DNA of 31,970 bases from contig CAJTRO010000041.1 of assembly GCA_910579015.1 (NCBI GenBank), positions 1 to 31,970 of the forward strand. Reading direction: 5' to 3'. Shown here piece after piece: positions 24,347 to 30,923 of the stretch. The position numbers were made by a program, and so were the translations under genes. The notes below the pieces were generated by a model, which was not told the DNA's origin, ran no database searches, and was given only the letters and a program-made list of their open reading frames with translations. The stretch's first letter is position 1. Every line of letters starts with the position of its first letter. This DNA is from an uncultured Dorea sp. Its GTDB lineage: Bacteria; Bacillota_A; Clostridia; Lachnospirales; Lachnospiraceae.

Positions 24347-25822
24347 ATGTTTGAGACGGCGGGAGAAGGATTTATCAGCACTTACCGGTGGATGATGGAT
24401 CATCTCTTTGTAATAAATATTATATTTTCACTGGTGATCATATTCTTTCAGCGAAGGAATCCTACGACTGTCTGGGCATGGCTGTTATTGCTGTACTTTA
24501 TTCCGATCCTGGGATTCGTTCTGTATCTGATCCTGGGGCAGAATTTCCGTAAGGAGCGAATGTTCAAGATGAAGGAGATTGAAGGAGAGATCAAGTACGC
24601 CGTGCGCAGACAGGAGGAGTCTATCTACCGAAAGAAGCTTAAGCTTCGGGATCCGGAGCTTGAACGGTTCAAGAGGCTGATTCTTTATAATCTGAACGAA
24701 GGCGAGGCAGTCCTGACAGATAACAACGACATCCGTATCTTTACGGACGGGAGAGAGAAGTTCAATGCACTGCTTTCGGAGATGGATCATGCAAGAAATT
24801 ATATCCATATGCAGTATTATATTATCAGGAATGATGAATTATGGAAGGAGATCGAAGAGGTTCTTGTCCGTAAGGCGAGACAGGGTGTGGAGATCCGGGT
24901 GCTGTTCGACAGCATGGGGTGCAGGGGAATGCATCATTCCGACTGGGCGCGCCTTAAGAAGGCGGGCATCAAGGTGGCGGAATTCTTCCCGGCCCTGCTC
25001 GGGGAGTTGCAGCTCCGCGTGAATTACAGGAATCACAGGAAGATCGTGGTCATAGACGGCCGGGTTGGTTTTGTCGGCGGTTTTAACGTGGGACGGGAGT
25101 ATATAGGAAAGGATCATAAGTTCGGCTATTGGAGGGATACGCATGTCTGCATAGAAGGCTCTGCGGTGACTTCGCTGGCAGTACGGTTTGTGCTGGACTG
25201 GAATTATGCGGCCGGAGAGAATCTTTTCCTGGAAGACCGGCTTTTCGAGATCCCGACGTATGTGCGTAACGGGCGGGATCCTGTGCAGATCATCTCGAGC
25301 GGACCGGATTCCAGAAGCCAGGAGATCCGTGACAATTATCTGAGGCTGATCCATATGGCGCGGAAGAATATCTATTTGCAGACGCCTTACTTCATACCGG
25401 ATGATGATATCAGAAATGCGCTGATCATCGCCGCGAAGTCGGGGGTTGACGTGCGCATCATGATTCCGTGCAAGCCGGACCATCCGTTTGTCTACTGGGC
25501 GACGTATTCCTATCTCGGTGAGATGATCGAGGCCGGAGCAAGGTGCTATACCTACGATAACGGCTTCCTTCATGCGAAATGTATGTGTATCGACGGACTG
25601 GTCACCTGTATGGGCACGGCTAATATGGATATCCGCAGTTTCAGTCTGAACTTTGAGGTCAACGCGGTGATATACAGTGCAAGGACGACGGGGAAGCTGA
25701 TGGAAGCATTTGAGAATGATATCACGAAGAGTACGCTGGTAACCCGTAAGTTGTATGAGCAGAGAGATCTGGTGATCCGTGTGAAGGAGCAGTTCTGCCG
25801 GTTGTTATCACCGGTGCTTTAG
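24347..25822 (+). CDS. cls: Cardiolipin synthase
   Basis: Membrane phospholipase-D family enzyme that makes cardiolipin from two phosphatidylglycerols. Two N-terminal membrane segments (about residues 18-36 and 43-62) precede two HKD motifs: H230-K232-D237 in NHRKIVVIDG and H409-K411-D416 in HAKCMCIDG. The length of 491 aa fits the ClsA-like group. AAGGAGG precedes the ATG. It follows the 332-aa unknown gene directly. A hairpin of imperfect GGATTC/GAATCC arms at 25826-25851 follows the stop with a modest T-rich tail and may terminate transcription. Confidence 0.95.
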   Translation: MFETAGEGFISTYRWMMDHLFVINIIFSLVIIFFQRRNPTTVWAWLLLLYFIPILGFVLYLILGQNFRKERMFKMKEIEGEIKYAVRRQEESIYRKKLKLRDPELERFKRLILYNLNEGEAVLTDNNDIRIFTDGREKFNALLSEMDHARNYIHMQYYIIRNDELWKEIEEVLVRKARQGVEIRVLFDSMGCRGMHHSDWARLKKAGIKVAEFFPALLGELQLRVNYRNHRKIVVIDGRVGFVGGFNVGREYIGKDHKFGYWRDTHVCIEGSAVTSLAVRFVLDWNYAAGENLFLEDRLFEIPTYVRNGRDPVQIISSGPDSRSQEIRDNYLRLIHMARKNIYLQTPYFIPDDDIRNALIIAAKSGVDVRIMIPCKPDHPFVYWATYSYLGEMIEAGARCYTYDNGFLHAKCMCIDGLVTCMGTANMDIRSFSLNFEVNAVIYSARTTGKLMEAFENDITKSTLVTRKLYEQRDLVIRVKEQFCRLLSPVL

Positions 25823-25825
25823 CGG

Positions 25826-25856
25826 GGATTCGGGCTGTATGGCCGGAATCCTTCTT
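25826..25856 (+). terminator. Possible terminator after cls
   Basis: GGATTC (25826-25831) pairs with GAATCC (25846-25851), extended by a GG/CC pair with a bulge. It is followed by a weak TTCTT. No long T-run. Confidence 0.4.
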
Positions 25857-25897
25857 GTCATTCAGGCAAAAAAGTTTGAATTTAATGTGAAAATGCT

Positions 25898-25925
25898 TTG
25901 AAAGTCGGGGTAAATGTGTTATAAC
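25898..25925 (+). promoter_or_regulatory. Sigma-A-like promoter for the FKBP-domain lipoprotein gene
   Basis: TTGAAA (25898-25903), 16 bases, TATAAC (25920-25925). Both hexamers match at five of six positions. The leader is about 40 bases. Confidence 0.55.
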
Positions 25926-25968
25926 ATAATAGTGTGTTGTTTTTAGAAAGATATTGATGAGGTGAAGT

Positions 25969-27042
25969 ATGAAGAGAAGAGTTATCACGTTACTTGCAGG
26001 CGCCCTGACGGCTTCTGTGATATTGGCAGGCTGTTCCGCCAGCAAGGGACTGGAGACAGAAGAACTGACTATTTCCAACTATAAGGGTGTGGAGATTGAC
26101 AAGATTGATAAGCCGGGCGAGATCACGGACGAGGATGTGGATAAGGACATCGAGACGTCCCTTCAGATGAACGCAACGGCAGAGGATGTTACGGACCGTG
26201 CCGTAGAGTCCGGGGATACTGTTACGATGGATTTTGTCGGGAAGATCGACGGGCAGGAGTTCGAGGGCGGTTCCGCGACGGACTATCCGCTGTTGATCGG
26301 CTCAGGATCATTTATCAACGGATTCGAGGACAGTGTGATTGGGCATAATATCGGCGATATGTATGACTGGAAGGGCGTGTTCCCGGAGGATTACAAGAAC
26401 ACGGATTATGCAGGGAAGGATGTTGTATTCACGATCACCGTGAAGTCTATTTCCAGAGATGTGATTCCGGAGCTGACGGATGAATTTGTGAAGAGCGTGT
26501 CTGAGAAGTCCAAGAATGTAAAGGAATACAAAGAAGAAGTCAAAAAGAAGCTTAAGGAGAAGAAAGAGAAGGACTATGACAACGGCATCAGCCAGGCTGC
26601 ATGGCAGAAGGTTCTGGATAATACGGAGATAAAGAAGTACCCGGAAGATGAGGTGAAGGAGATTGCGGATTCCCTTATTGACCAGTATAAGTCGACGGCT
26701 GAGTATTATGAACAGGAATATGAAACGTTTATCCAGGAGCAGATGGGATACAGCGTGGATGAGTTTGAGAAGCAGGTGAACGACGCCGCGAAGGCAAGCA
26801 TCAAGCAGAGCATGGTGACCAAGGCGATCGCTGACAAAGAGAAGATCAAGCTGAGTGACGACGAGTACAAGAAGCAGCTCAAGCAGATGGCTTCCGACTA
26901 TGGATACGAGGATGTAGACGAGCTCAAGGAGTCGGCGGAGGAAGACGACCTTAAGGATATCGCGCTGAACAATATGGTGAAAAGCTGGCTTGCAGAGCAC
27001 TGCGTACAGGTGGCGGCAAGTAACGGCGGAAAAGAAAAGTAG
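25969..27042 (+). CDS. Trigger-factor-like lipoprotein with FKBP peptidyl-prolyl isomerase domain
   Basis: 357-aa secreted lipoprotein. The lipobox LAGC gives lipidated C22. An FKBP-type domain follows: SGDTVTMDFVGKIDGQEFEG near 83-102, LLIGSGSFINGFEDSVIG near 108-125 and DYAGKDVVFTITVKSI. After it comes a long charged helical region like the C-terminal chaperone part of trigger factor (VKEYKEEVKKKLKEKKEKD and on). The N-terminal ribosome-binding domain of trigger factor is absent and a signal peptide replaces it. Presumed role: folding or holding exported proteins at the membrane surface. The ribosome binding site is GAGGTGA. A stem-loop with two alternative 3' arms follows the gene. Confidence 0.9.
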   Translation: MKRRVITLLAGALTASVILAGCSASKGLETEELTISNYKGVEIDKIDKPGEITDEDVDKDIETSLQMNATAEDVTDRAVESGDTVTMDFVGKIDGQEFEGGSATDYPLLIGSGSFINGFEDSVIGHNIGDMYDWKGVFPEDYKNTDYAGKDVVFTITVKSISRDVIPELTDEFVKSVSEKSKNVKEYKEEVKKKLKEKKEKDYDNGISQAAWQKVLDNTEIKKYPEDEVKEIADSLIDQYKSTAEYYEQEYETFIQEQMGYSVDEFEKQVNDAAKASIKQSMVTKAIADKEKIKLSDDEYKKQLKQMASDYGYEDVDELKESAEEDDLKDIALNNMVKSWLAEHCVQVAASNGGKEK

Positions 27043-27057
27043 ATCATGATAAAGCTT

Positions 27058-27130
27058 ACAAAGGGTTTCGGGGAAAGAATATATAGTCTGTCCCTGAAGC
27101 CCTTTGTTTTTGAGTGCCCTTTGTTTTTTT
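27058..27130 (+). terminator. Terminator with two tandem 3' arms
   Basis: ACAAAGGGTTTCGGGGA (27058-27074) pairs with TCCCTGAAGCCCTTTGT (27091-27107), with G-U pairs, and runs into TTTTT. A second copy of the arm and tail, GCCCTTTG plus seven T, follows at 27116-27130 and could also pair with the first arm. Confidence 0.8.
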
Positions 27131-27151
27131 ACGATCAGGTAAATATAATAA

Positions 27152-27180
27152 TTGCCTGCCGGGAGAAAAAATGGTAAAAT
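27152..27180 (+). promoter_or_regulatory. Sigma-A-like promoter for the metallophosphoesterase gene
   Basis: TTGCCT (27152-27157), 17 bases, TAAAAT (27175-27180). Four of six and five of six. About 52 bases before the start codon. Confidence 0.5.
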
Positions 27181-27232
27181 CTAAAGAACTACAAAAATTG
27201 TCTGAGGGAAAGAGACGAGGGGAGCGGGGGAT

Positions 27233-27976
27233 ATGATCTATGTAACCGGGGATTGTCACGGGGATTATCGGCGGTTCAGTACAGCGATATTCCCGGAGCA
27301 GAAGGAGATGGGTAAGGATGACTATGTTATCATATGCGGGGATTTCGGATACTGGGATGAGTCGAAGGAGCAGAGGTACTGGTTAAAGTGGCTGGAGGAT
27401 AAGCCTTTCACGACGCTCTGGGTGGACGGGAACCATGAGAATTTTGATATGTTAAAGCGGCATAAGGTATCTCAGTGGAACGGCGGAAAGGTCCAGCATA
27501 TCATGCCGTCGGTCATCCGTTTGATGCGGGGGCAGGTCTATGAGCTGGAGGGACTTCGGATATTTACATTCGGCGGAGCGAAGAGCCATGATATTTCCGG
27601 CGGTATCCTGGAGGCTTCGGATCCAAACCTAAAGTCAAAGAGAAAGAAGCTGGATAAGAAGAAGGAGCTCTACCGGATCAATCATCTGAGCTGGTGGAAG
27701 GAGGAACTGCCGTCGGAGGAAGAGATGGCGGAGGGGCTTCGCAACCTGATCAACCACAATTGGAGTGTGGATTACATTTTCTCTCATTGCTGTGCGACCA
27801 GCACGCAGGAGCGGATATCTGGCGGCGTGTATCAGCCGGATATTTTGACGAGGTATTTTGAGAAGATCAAGGAGATGTGCAGATACAGGAAGTGGTTTTT
27901 CGGACATTATCATGATAACGTGAACGTGAACAGCAGGGAGATACTCCTGTATGAGCAGATCATACGGATCCATTAG
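27233..27976 (+). CDS. Calcineurin-like metallophosphoesterase
   Basis: 247-aa cytosolic phosphoesterase. The dinuclear metal site is complete: D7 and H9 in GDCHG, D37 in CGDFGYWD, N67 and H68 in DGNHE, a later histidine in FSHCC and two in GHYHDN. Substrate is unknown; family members cleave phosphodiesters or phosphoproteins. The ribosome binding site is GGGGAG. It is a single-gene unit bounded by the upstream terminator and a palindrome downstream. Confidence 0.88.
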   Translation: MIYVTGDCHGDYRRFSTAIFPEQKEMGKDDYVIICGDFGYWDESKEQRYWLKWLEDKPFTTLWVDGNHENFDMLKRHKVSQWNGGKVQHIMPSVIRLMRGQVYELEGLRIFTFGGAKSHDISGGILEASDPNLKSKRKKLDKKKELYRINHLSWWKEELPSEEEMAEGLRNLINHNWSVDYIFSHCCATSTQERISGGVYQPDILTRYFEKIKEMCRYRKWFFGHYHDNVNVNSREILLYEQIIRIH

Positions 27977-28040
27977 CGGGGGTGTGGTCTGGCTGGCCGG
28001 GGATCTAATTAGGAAGACATGTTATTAGAAATACAAAAAA

Positions 28041-28090
28041 GGATGTGTCGAATAATCTGTGATGATTTACACAGATTATTTTACACACCC
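28041..28090. terminator. Long palindrome between convergent genes: terminator, possibly a transposon-end remnant
   Basis: AATAATCTGTG (28051-28061) and CACAGATTATT (28070-28080) form a perfect 11-bp stem around an 8-base loop. It is extended by TGTGT (28044-28048) and ACACA (28083-28087) past a 2-base internal mismatch. It lies between genes that converge (27976 and 28144), where a bidirectional terminator is expected. The end sequence TTTACACAGATTATTTTACA also resembles insertion-sequence terminal repeats. Confidence 0.6.
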
Positions 28091-28143
28091 GATTTGCCTA
28101 ATACAACTGAAAATAAGTCAAATAAGTCCGTGGGTTGGATCCA

Positions 28144-29148
28144 TCAAAGCTCTAACTGCTTCAGCTCTTGATTCTCTGTTTCGTATATATAGACCTTGTT
28201 CGACAGGGTTTCTGACGGATCAAAGTTTTTATTCATCTGCTTGATCCTCATAAGTATATTCCGCGGTTGTATCGTGCCTTTTTTATGGAGTCTTGCCTCG
28301 CTGGTGCCTGTGAAGGCTATATAATAATCGTCTCCGAAAAGCTCGGCTATACGCTTCATTACTCCGGGATAGAACATGGCAATCGCGCCGTTTATCTGCG
28401 CTGTCGTTGTCACGGTCGGCACTGCAAGCGGTGAAAGTGAAGTTATACCACTGTTTAACGCCATAAACGCGCCTTTGTGATAAGGCGGATTAGCTAAGTC
28501 CGCCGGATTTAGGTACATACGCGGCGGCGCCATGATGTATGTATTGCTCATCGCATTCTCCCACACTTCTTCTTCATCTATCCCCCATGCCTGCATGGAG
28601 GATCTAGATACCTTAACAGACAATACGTCGTGTCTTTTGCCGTCATTTTCATCACTTGCAAGAATATAGAGAACCAGCGCCATATCACCGATGCGTCTGT
28701 AAATATGGTCTTTCAGTTCATATCGGTGGTCTTTGAAATACAGAGGGCGGATGAAAAGCTTGTCTTTTAGCGCGTCATACTCATTTTTTTCAATCAGGTC
28801 TATGATCCCCAGCTGCATGAATTTTCTGCTGAAATCGATCGAAGAAAGAATCGGTTCCCACACAGCCGTCCAATTGCCTTTTTCATATTCCTGGTACAAC
28901 TGCATACAGTTGAATCTGCACATCTGTTCTCGCTTGTCCTTATACTGGTACAGGATGATATAATCGCCAATTAGTACATCTGACTCCGTTTTTTGATACT
29001 TGATGTTTGTCTCACGTATAATAGAAAGCTCTTTCGCATCAGCCGATGTGAATCCATCTTCGAAGAAGGCAATTTCGCTATAGCACAGCTCCTGTTTCTT
29101 TTCCTCAAGCTTTTTTTGCAGTTCGGTGATAAATTCCTTATATTCCAT
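28144..29148 (-). CDS. DUF5688 family protein
   Basis: Likely soluble protein of 334 aa, matching the DUF5688 family, whose function is not known. The N-terminal helix (YKEFITELQKKLEEKKQEL) is followed by alpha/beta sequence with MSNTYIMAPPRMYLNPADL near residue 200. After that comes AINGAIAMFYPGVMKRIAEL, which looks like the family core (a possible adenylate-like or peptidase-like fold; not claimed). The longest open frame starts at 29154. The ATG at 29148 is preferred because GGAGG sits 7 bases before it but only 1 base before the first ATG. It lies 35 bp after the ATPase gene on the same strand, so an operon is likely. Confidence 0.8.
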   Translation of the reverse strand: MEYKEFITELQKKLEEKKQELCYSEIAFFEDGFTSADAKELSIIRETNIKYQKTESDVLIGDYIILYQYKDKREQMCRFNCMQLYQEYEKGNWTAVWEPILSSIDFSRKFMQLGIIDLIEKNEYDALKDKLFIRPLYFKDHRYELKDHIYRRIGDMALVLYILASDENDGKRHDVLSVKVSRSSMQAWGIDEEEVWENAMSNTYIMAPPRMYLNPADLANPPYHKGAFMALNSGITSLSPLAVPTVTTTAQINGAIAMFYPGVMKRIAELFGDDYYIAFTGTSEARLHKKGTIQPRNILMRIKQMNKNFDPSETLSNKVYIYETENQELKQLEL

Positions 29149-29182
29149 TTTCATACCTCCGTTTATTATTTAAGTTGCTAAG

Positions 29183-30457
29183 TTAAAACAGTTCTACATC
29201 ATGAAGCAGGAAGTCGATCAGATTGCAGTGGAAGAATCCGTTATCGTCATAATAGTTGTGCGGAATATCCATGCGGATCACGATTTTCTTAAAGAAGTCT
29301 CCTGTAAGTTTGAGGGAGCGGAGTTTTGCATCTTCCTTCTGCCCGGGATCCATCTGATAAGCGGACTGGATATAAATGCGGCAATCGCCGTCGTTCACAA
29401 TGAAGTCAATCTCACGTTGGATGCGTTCATCCTTTTTTCGCTCTTTCACAACGCCGACATCTACGGAATAGCCACGCTTTACTAATTCATTATAGATAAT
29501 GTTCTCCATGATGTGTCCGGGATCATATTGTCTGTAATTAAGACGTGCATTACGCAGCCCAAGGTCTGTGTAGTAATACTTGTTCGGATAGTTAAAATAG
29601 GTTTTGCCCTTTACATCGTACCGCCTGGCACGTTCGATCAGAAAAGCGTCCATAATATGCGTGAGATAAGCCGAAACAAGTGCATTATTAATAGACTCGT
29701 GCCGCATGGAAGTCAAGGCATTGGCAATATTGGTTGGATTGGTAAGAGAACCGATCTGTGAGGCGGTAAAGTCCAAAATTGCATTGAGGATATCTTCGCG
29801 TTCCAGTTTATTACGCTCTATGATGTCTTTCACATAAAGTTCTTCATACAGATTGGAAAGATAAGTTTTCTTGTCTTTTACATCCGCAAGAGCAATAACG
29901 CGCGGCATACCGCCGTAAAGCATATATTGATCTAATGCAGTACGTTTTTCCCCGCCGACGTGGGAATAGAATTCGTCAAAAGACAAGGGGCAGACATGGA
30001 TCTGAGTCGCTCTGCCGCGAAATTCTGTGGCAATATCCTTAGAAAGCATTTTAGAGTTACTGCCTGTCACATAGACATCCAGGTTTTTATAGGCTTTTAG
30101 CTCATTGAGCATGTCGTAAATCGTTATCTCAATGCCGCCGTTTTCCTCATCTTTGACTTTGATCGTGAACTGAACTTCATCTACAAACAAATAGAACTTT
30201 TCTTCCTTTTTGCTGTTTACAATGGAATCCACGTAGTCGCAAAGGGTGATCGGATTACGATACTTATAGTATCTACGCTGGTCAAGTTCCAGACGGATGA
30301 TCTGTTCTTCCTTTATATTCTGGGAGAGCAGGTACTCATAGAATATGTCAAACAGTAAGACGGATTTTCCGCAGCGGCGGATTCCGGTGATCACTTTTAT
30401 TTCTCCATTCCACATATTGCGTATCAGGCGATTCAGGTAATAATCTCGCTTGATCAC
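29183..30457 (-). CDS. ATP-binding protein with DUF4143 domain (archaeal-ATPase-like AAA)
   Basis: 424-aa P-loop ATPase. Walker A is GIRRCGKS at 25-32 and Walker B is FYLFVDEVQF at about 90-99. There follows a TGSNSKML block and a FRGRATQIHVCPLSFDEFYS segment, then a DUF4143 C-terminal region. This group of ATPases is widespread and its function is mostly unknown. The GTG at 30457 is preferred as start over the upstream TTG at 30472. GGAGGTGA (30463-30470) lies 5 bases before it, and family members begin with (M)IKRDYYL. It is the first gene of a minus-strand unit with DUF5688. Confidence 0.88.
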   Translation of the reverse strand: MIKRDYYLNRLIRNMWNGEIKVITGIRRCGKSVLLFDIFYEYLLSQNIKEEQIIRLELDQRRYYKYRNPITLCDYVDSIVNSKKEEKFYLFVDEVQFTIKVKDEENGGIEITIYDMLNELKAYKNLDVYVTGSNSKMLSKDIATEFRGRATQIHVCPLSFDEFYSHVGGEKRTALDQYMLYGGMPRVIALADVKDKKTYLSNLYEELYVKDIIERNKLEREDILNAILDFTASQIGSLTNPTNIANALTSMRHESINNALVSAYLTHIMDAFLIERARRYDVKGKTYFNYPNKYYYTDLGLRNARLNYRQYDPGHIMENIIYNELVKRGYSVDVGVVKERKKDERIQREIDFIVNDGDCRIYIQSAYQMDPGQKEDAKLRSLKLTGDFFKKIVIRMDIPHNYYDDNGFFHCNLIDFLLHDVELF

Positions 30458-30503
30458 AATTCTCACCTCCAACTTTTGCCGTATGCGTCATAAGATTTAG
30501 ATA

Positions 30504-30532
30504 AGTATAACACAATGCGTTCGGGACTTCAA
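30504..30532 (-). promoter_or_regulatory. Sigma-A-like promoter for the DUF4143 ATPase and DUF5688 genes
   Basis: Minus-strand TTGAAG (30527-30532), 17 bases, TATACT (30504-30509). Four of six and five of six matches. The leader is about 40 bases. Confidence 0.55.
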
Positions 30533-30573
30533 TGGGATATCTCTAACTTATGCCGTAAGTGTAGAAAGTTTTA

Positions 30574-30602
30574 GAATATGAAAATAAACCTCTGCATACA
30601 TT
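30574..30602 (+). promoter_or_regulatory. Sigma-E (mother-cell) type promoter for the spoIIID remnant
   Basis: GAATATG (30574-30580), a 14-base spacer and CATACATT (30595-30602). The -10 fits CATACAhT at all eight positions and the -35 fits kmATATT at six of seven. Bacillus spoIIID is a sigma-E target, so the gene identity and the promoter type agree. Confidence 0.7.
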
Positions 30603-30631
30603 GTAAAAACAATGAGTGCAGGGGTAAATAA

Positions 30632-30763
30632 ATGAAGGATTATATCGAGGAAAGGGCAGTAGAGATTGCATATTATATCATTGAGAATAAGGCAACGGTG
30701 AGGCAGACGGCGAAGGCGTTTGGGGTTAGTAAGAGTACCATACATATGGTAGTAACAAAATAG
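30632..30763 (+). pseudogene. spoIIID: Truncated spoIIID (mother-cell transcription factor fragment)
   Basis: 43-aa open frame that aligns with the N-terminus of SpoIIID: MKDYIEERAVEIAYYIIENK, then a helix-turn-helix ending GVSKSTIHMVVTK. The family protein is about 80-95 aa, and the stop after VTK removes the C-terminal helices. In a +2 frame the next codons read ERL, as in the intact family, hinting at a small insertion and frameshift, but the frame stops a few codons later. SpoIIID controls mother-cell genes after sigma-E activation. A complete copy must exist elsewhere if the strain sporulates. A sigma-E-like promoter and AGGGG ribosome binding site are still present. A short functional helix-turn-helix peptide cannot be ruled out. 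Confidence 0.75.
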
Positions 30764-30797
30764 AACGGTTAATATGGAGAATCAAATAGATATCATG

Positions 30798-30847
30798 AGC
30801 CAGCTCTGGGAATACGGAAGGTATTCTCAGAGCTGGCTTTGCTTATG
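30798..30847 (+). terminator. Terminator after the spoIIID remnant
   Basis: AGCCAGCTCTGGGAATAC (30798-30815) pairs with GTATTCTCAGAGCTGGCT (30821-30838) over 18 bp with one G-U pair and a 5-base loop, followed by TTTGCTT. Confidence 0.75.
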
Positions 30848-30862
30848 AGCAATGGAAACGGA

Positions 30863-30891
30863 TTGTGAAACAGCAAGAGATAGGGTATAAT
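30863..30891 (+). promoter_or_regulatory. Sigma-A-like promoter for the partial AAA-ATPase gene
   Basis: TTGTGA (30863-30868), 17 bases, perfect TATAAT (30886-30891), about 33 bases before the start codon. Confidence 0.65.
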
Positions 30892-30923
30892 ATGGAAAAC
30901 GGCATTATAACGGAGGGATAATG

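Noticed and set aside
30589..30624. Strong hairpin covering the ribosome binding site of the spoIIID fragment
   Set aside because: The left arm contains the sigma-E -10 box, so the transcript would begin inside the hairpin (near 30609) and the RNA could not form it. Only a start further upstream would allow it.
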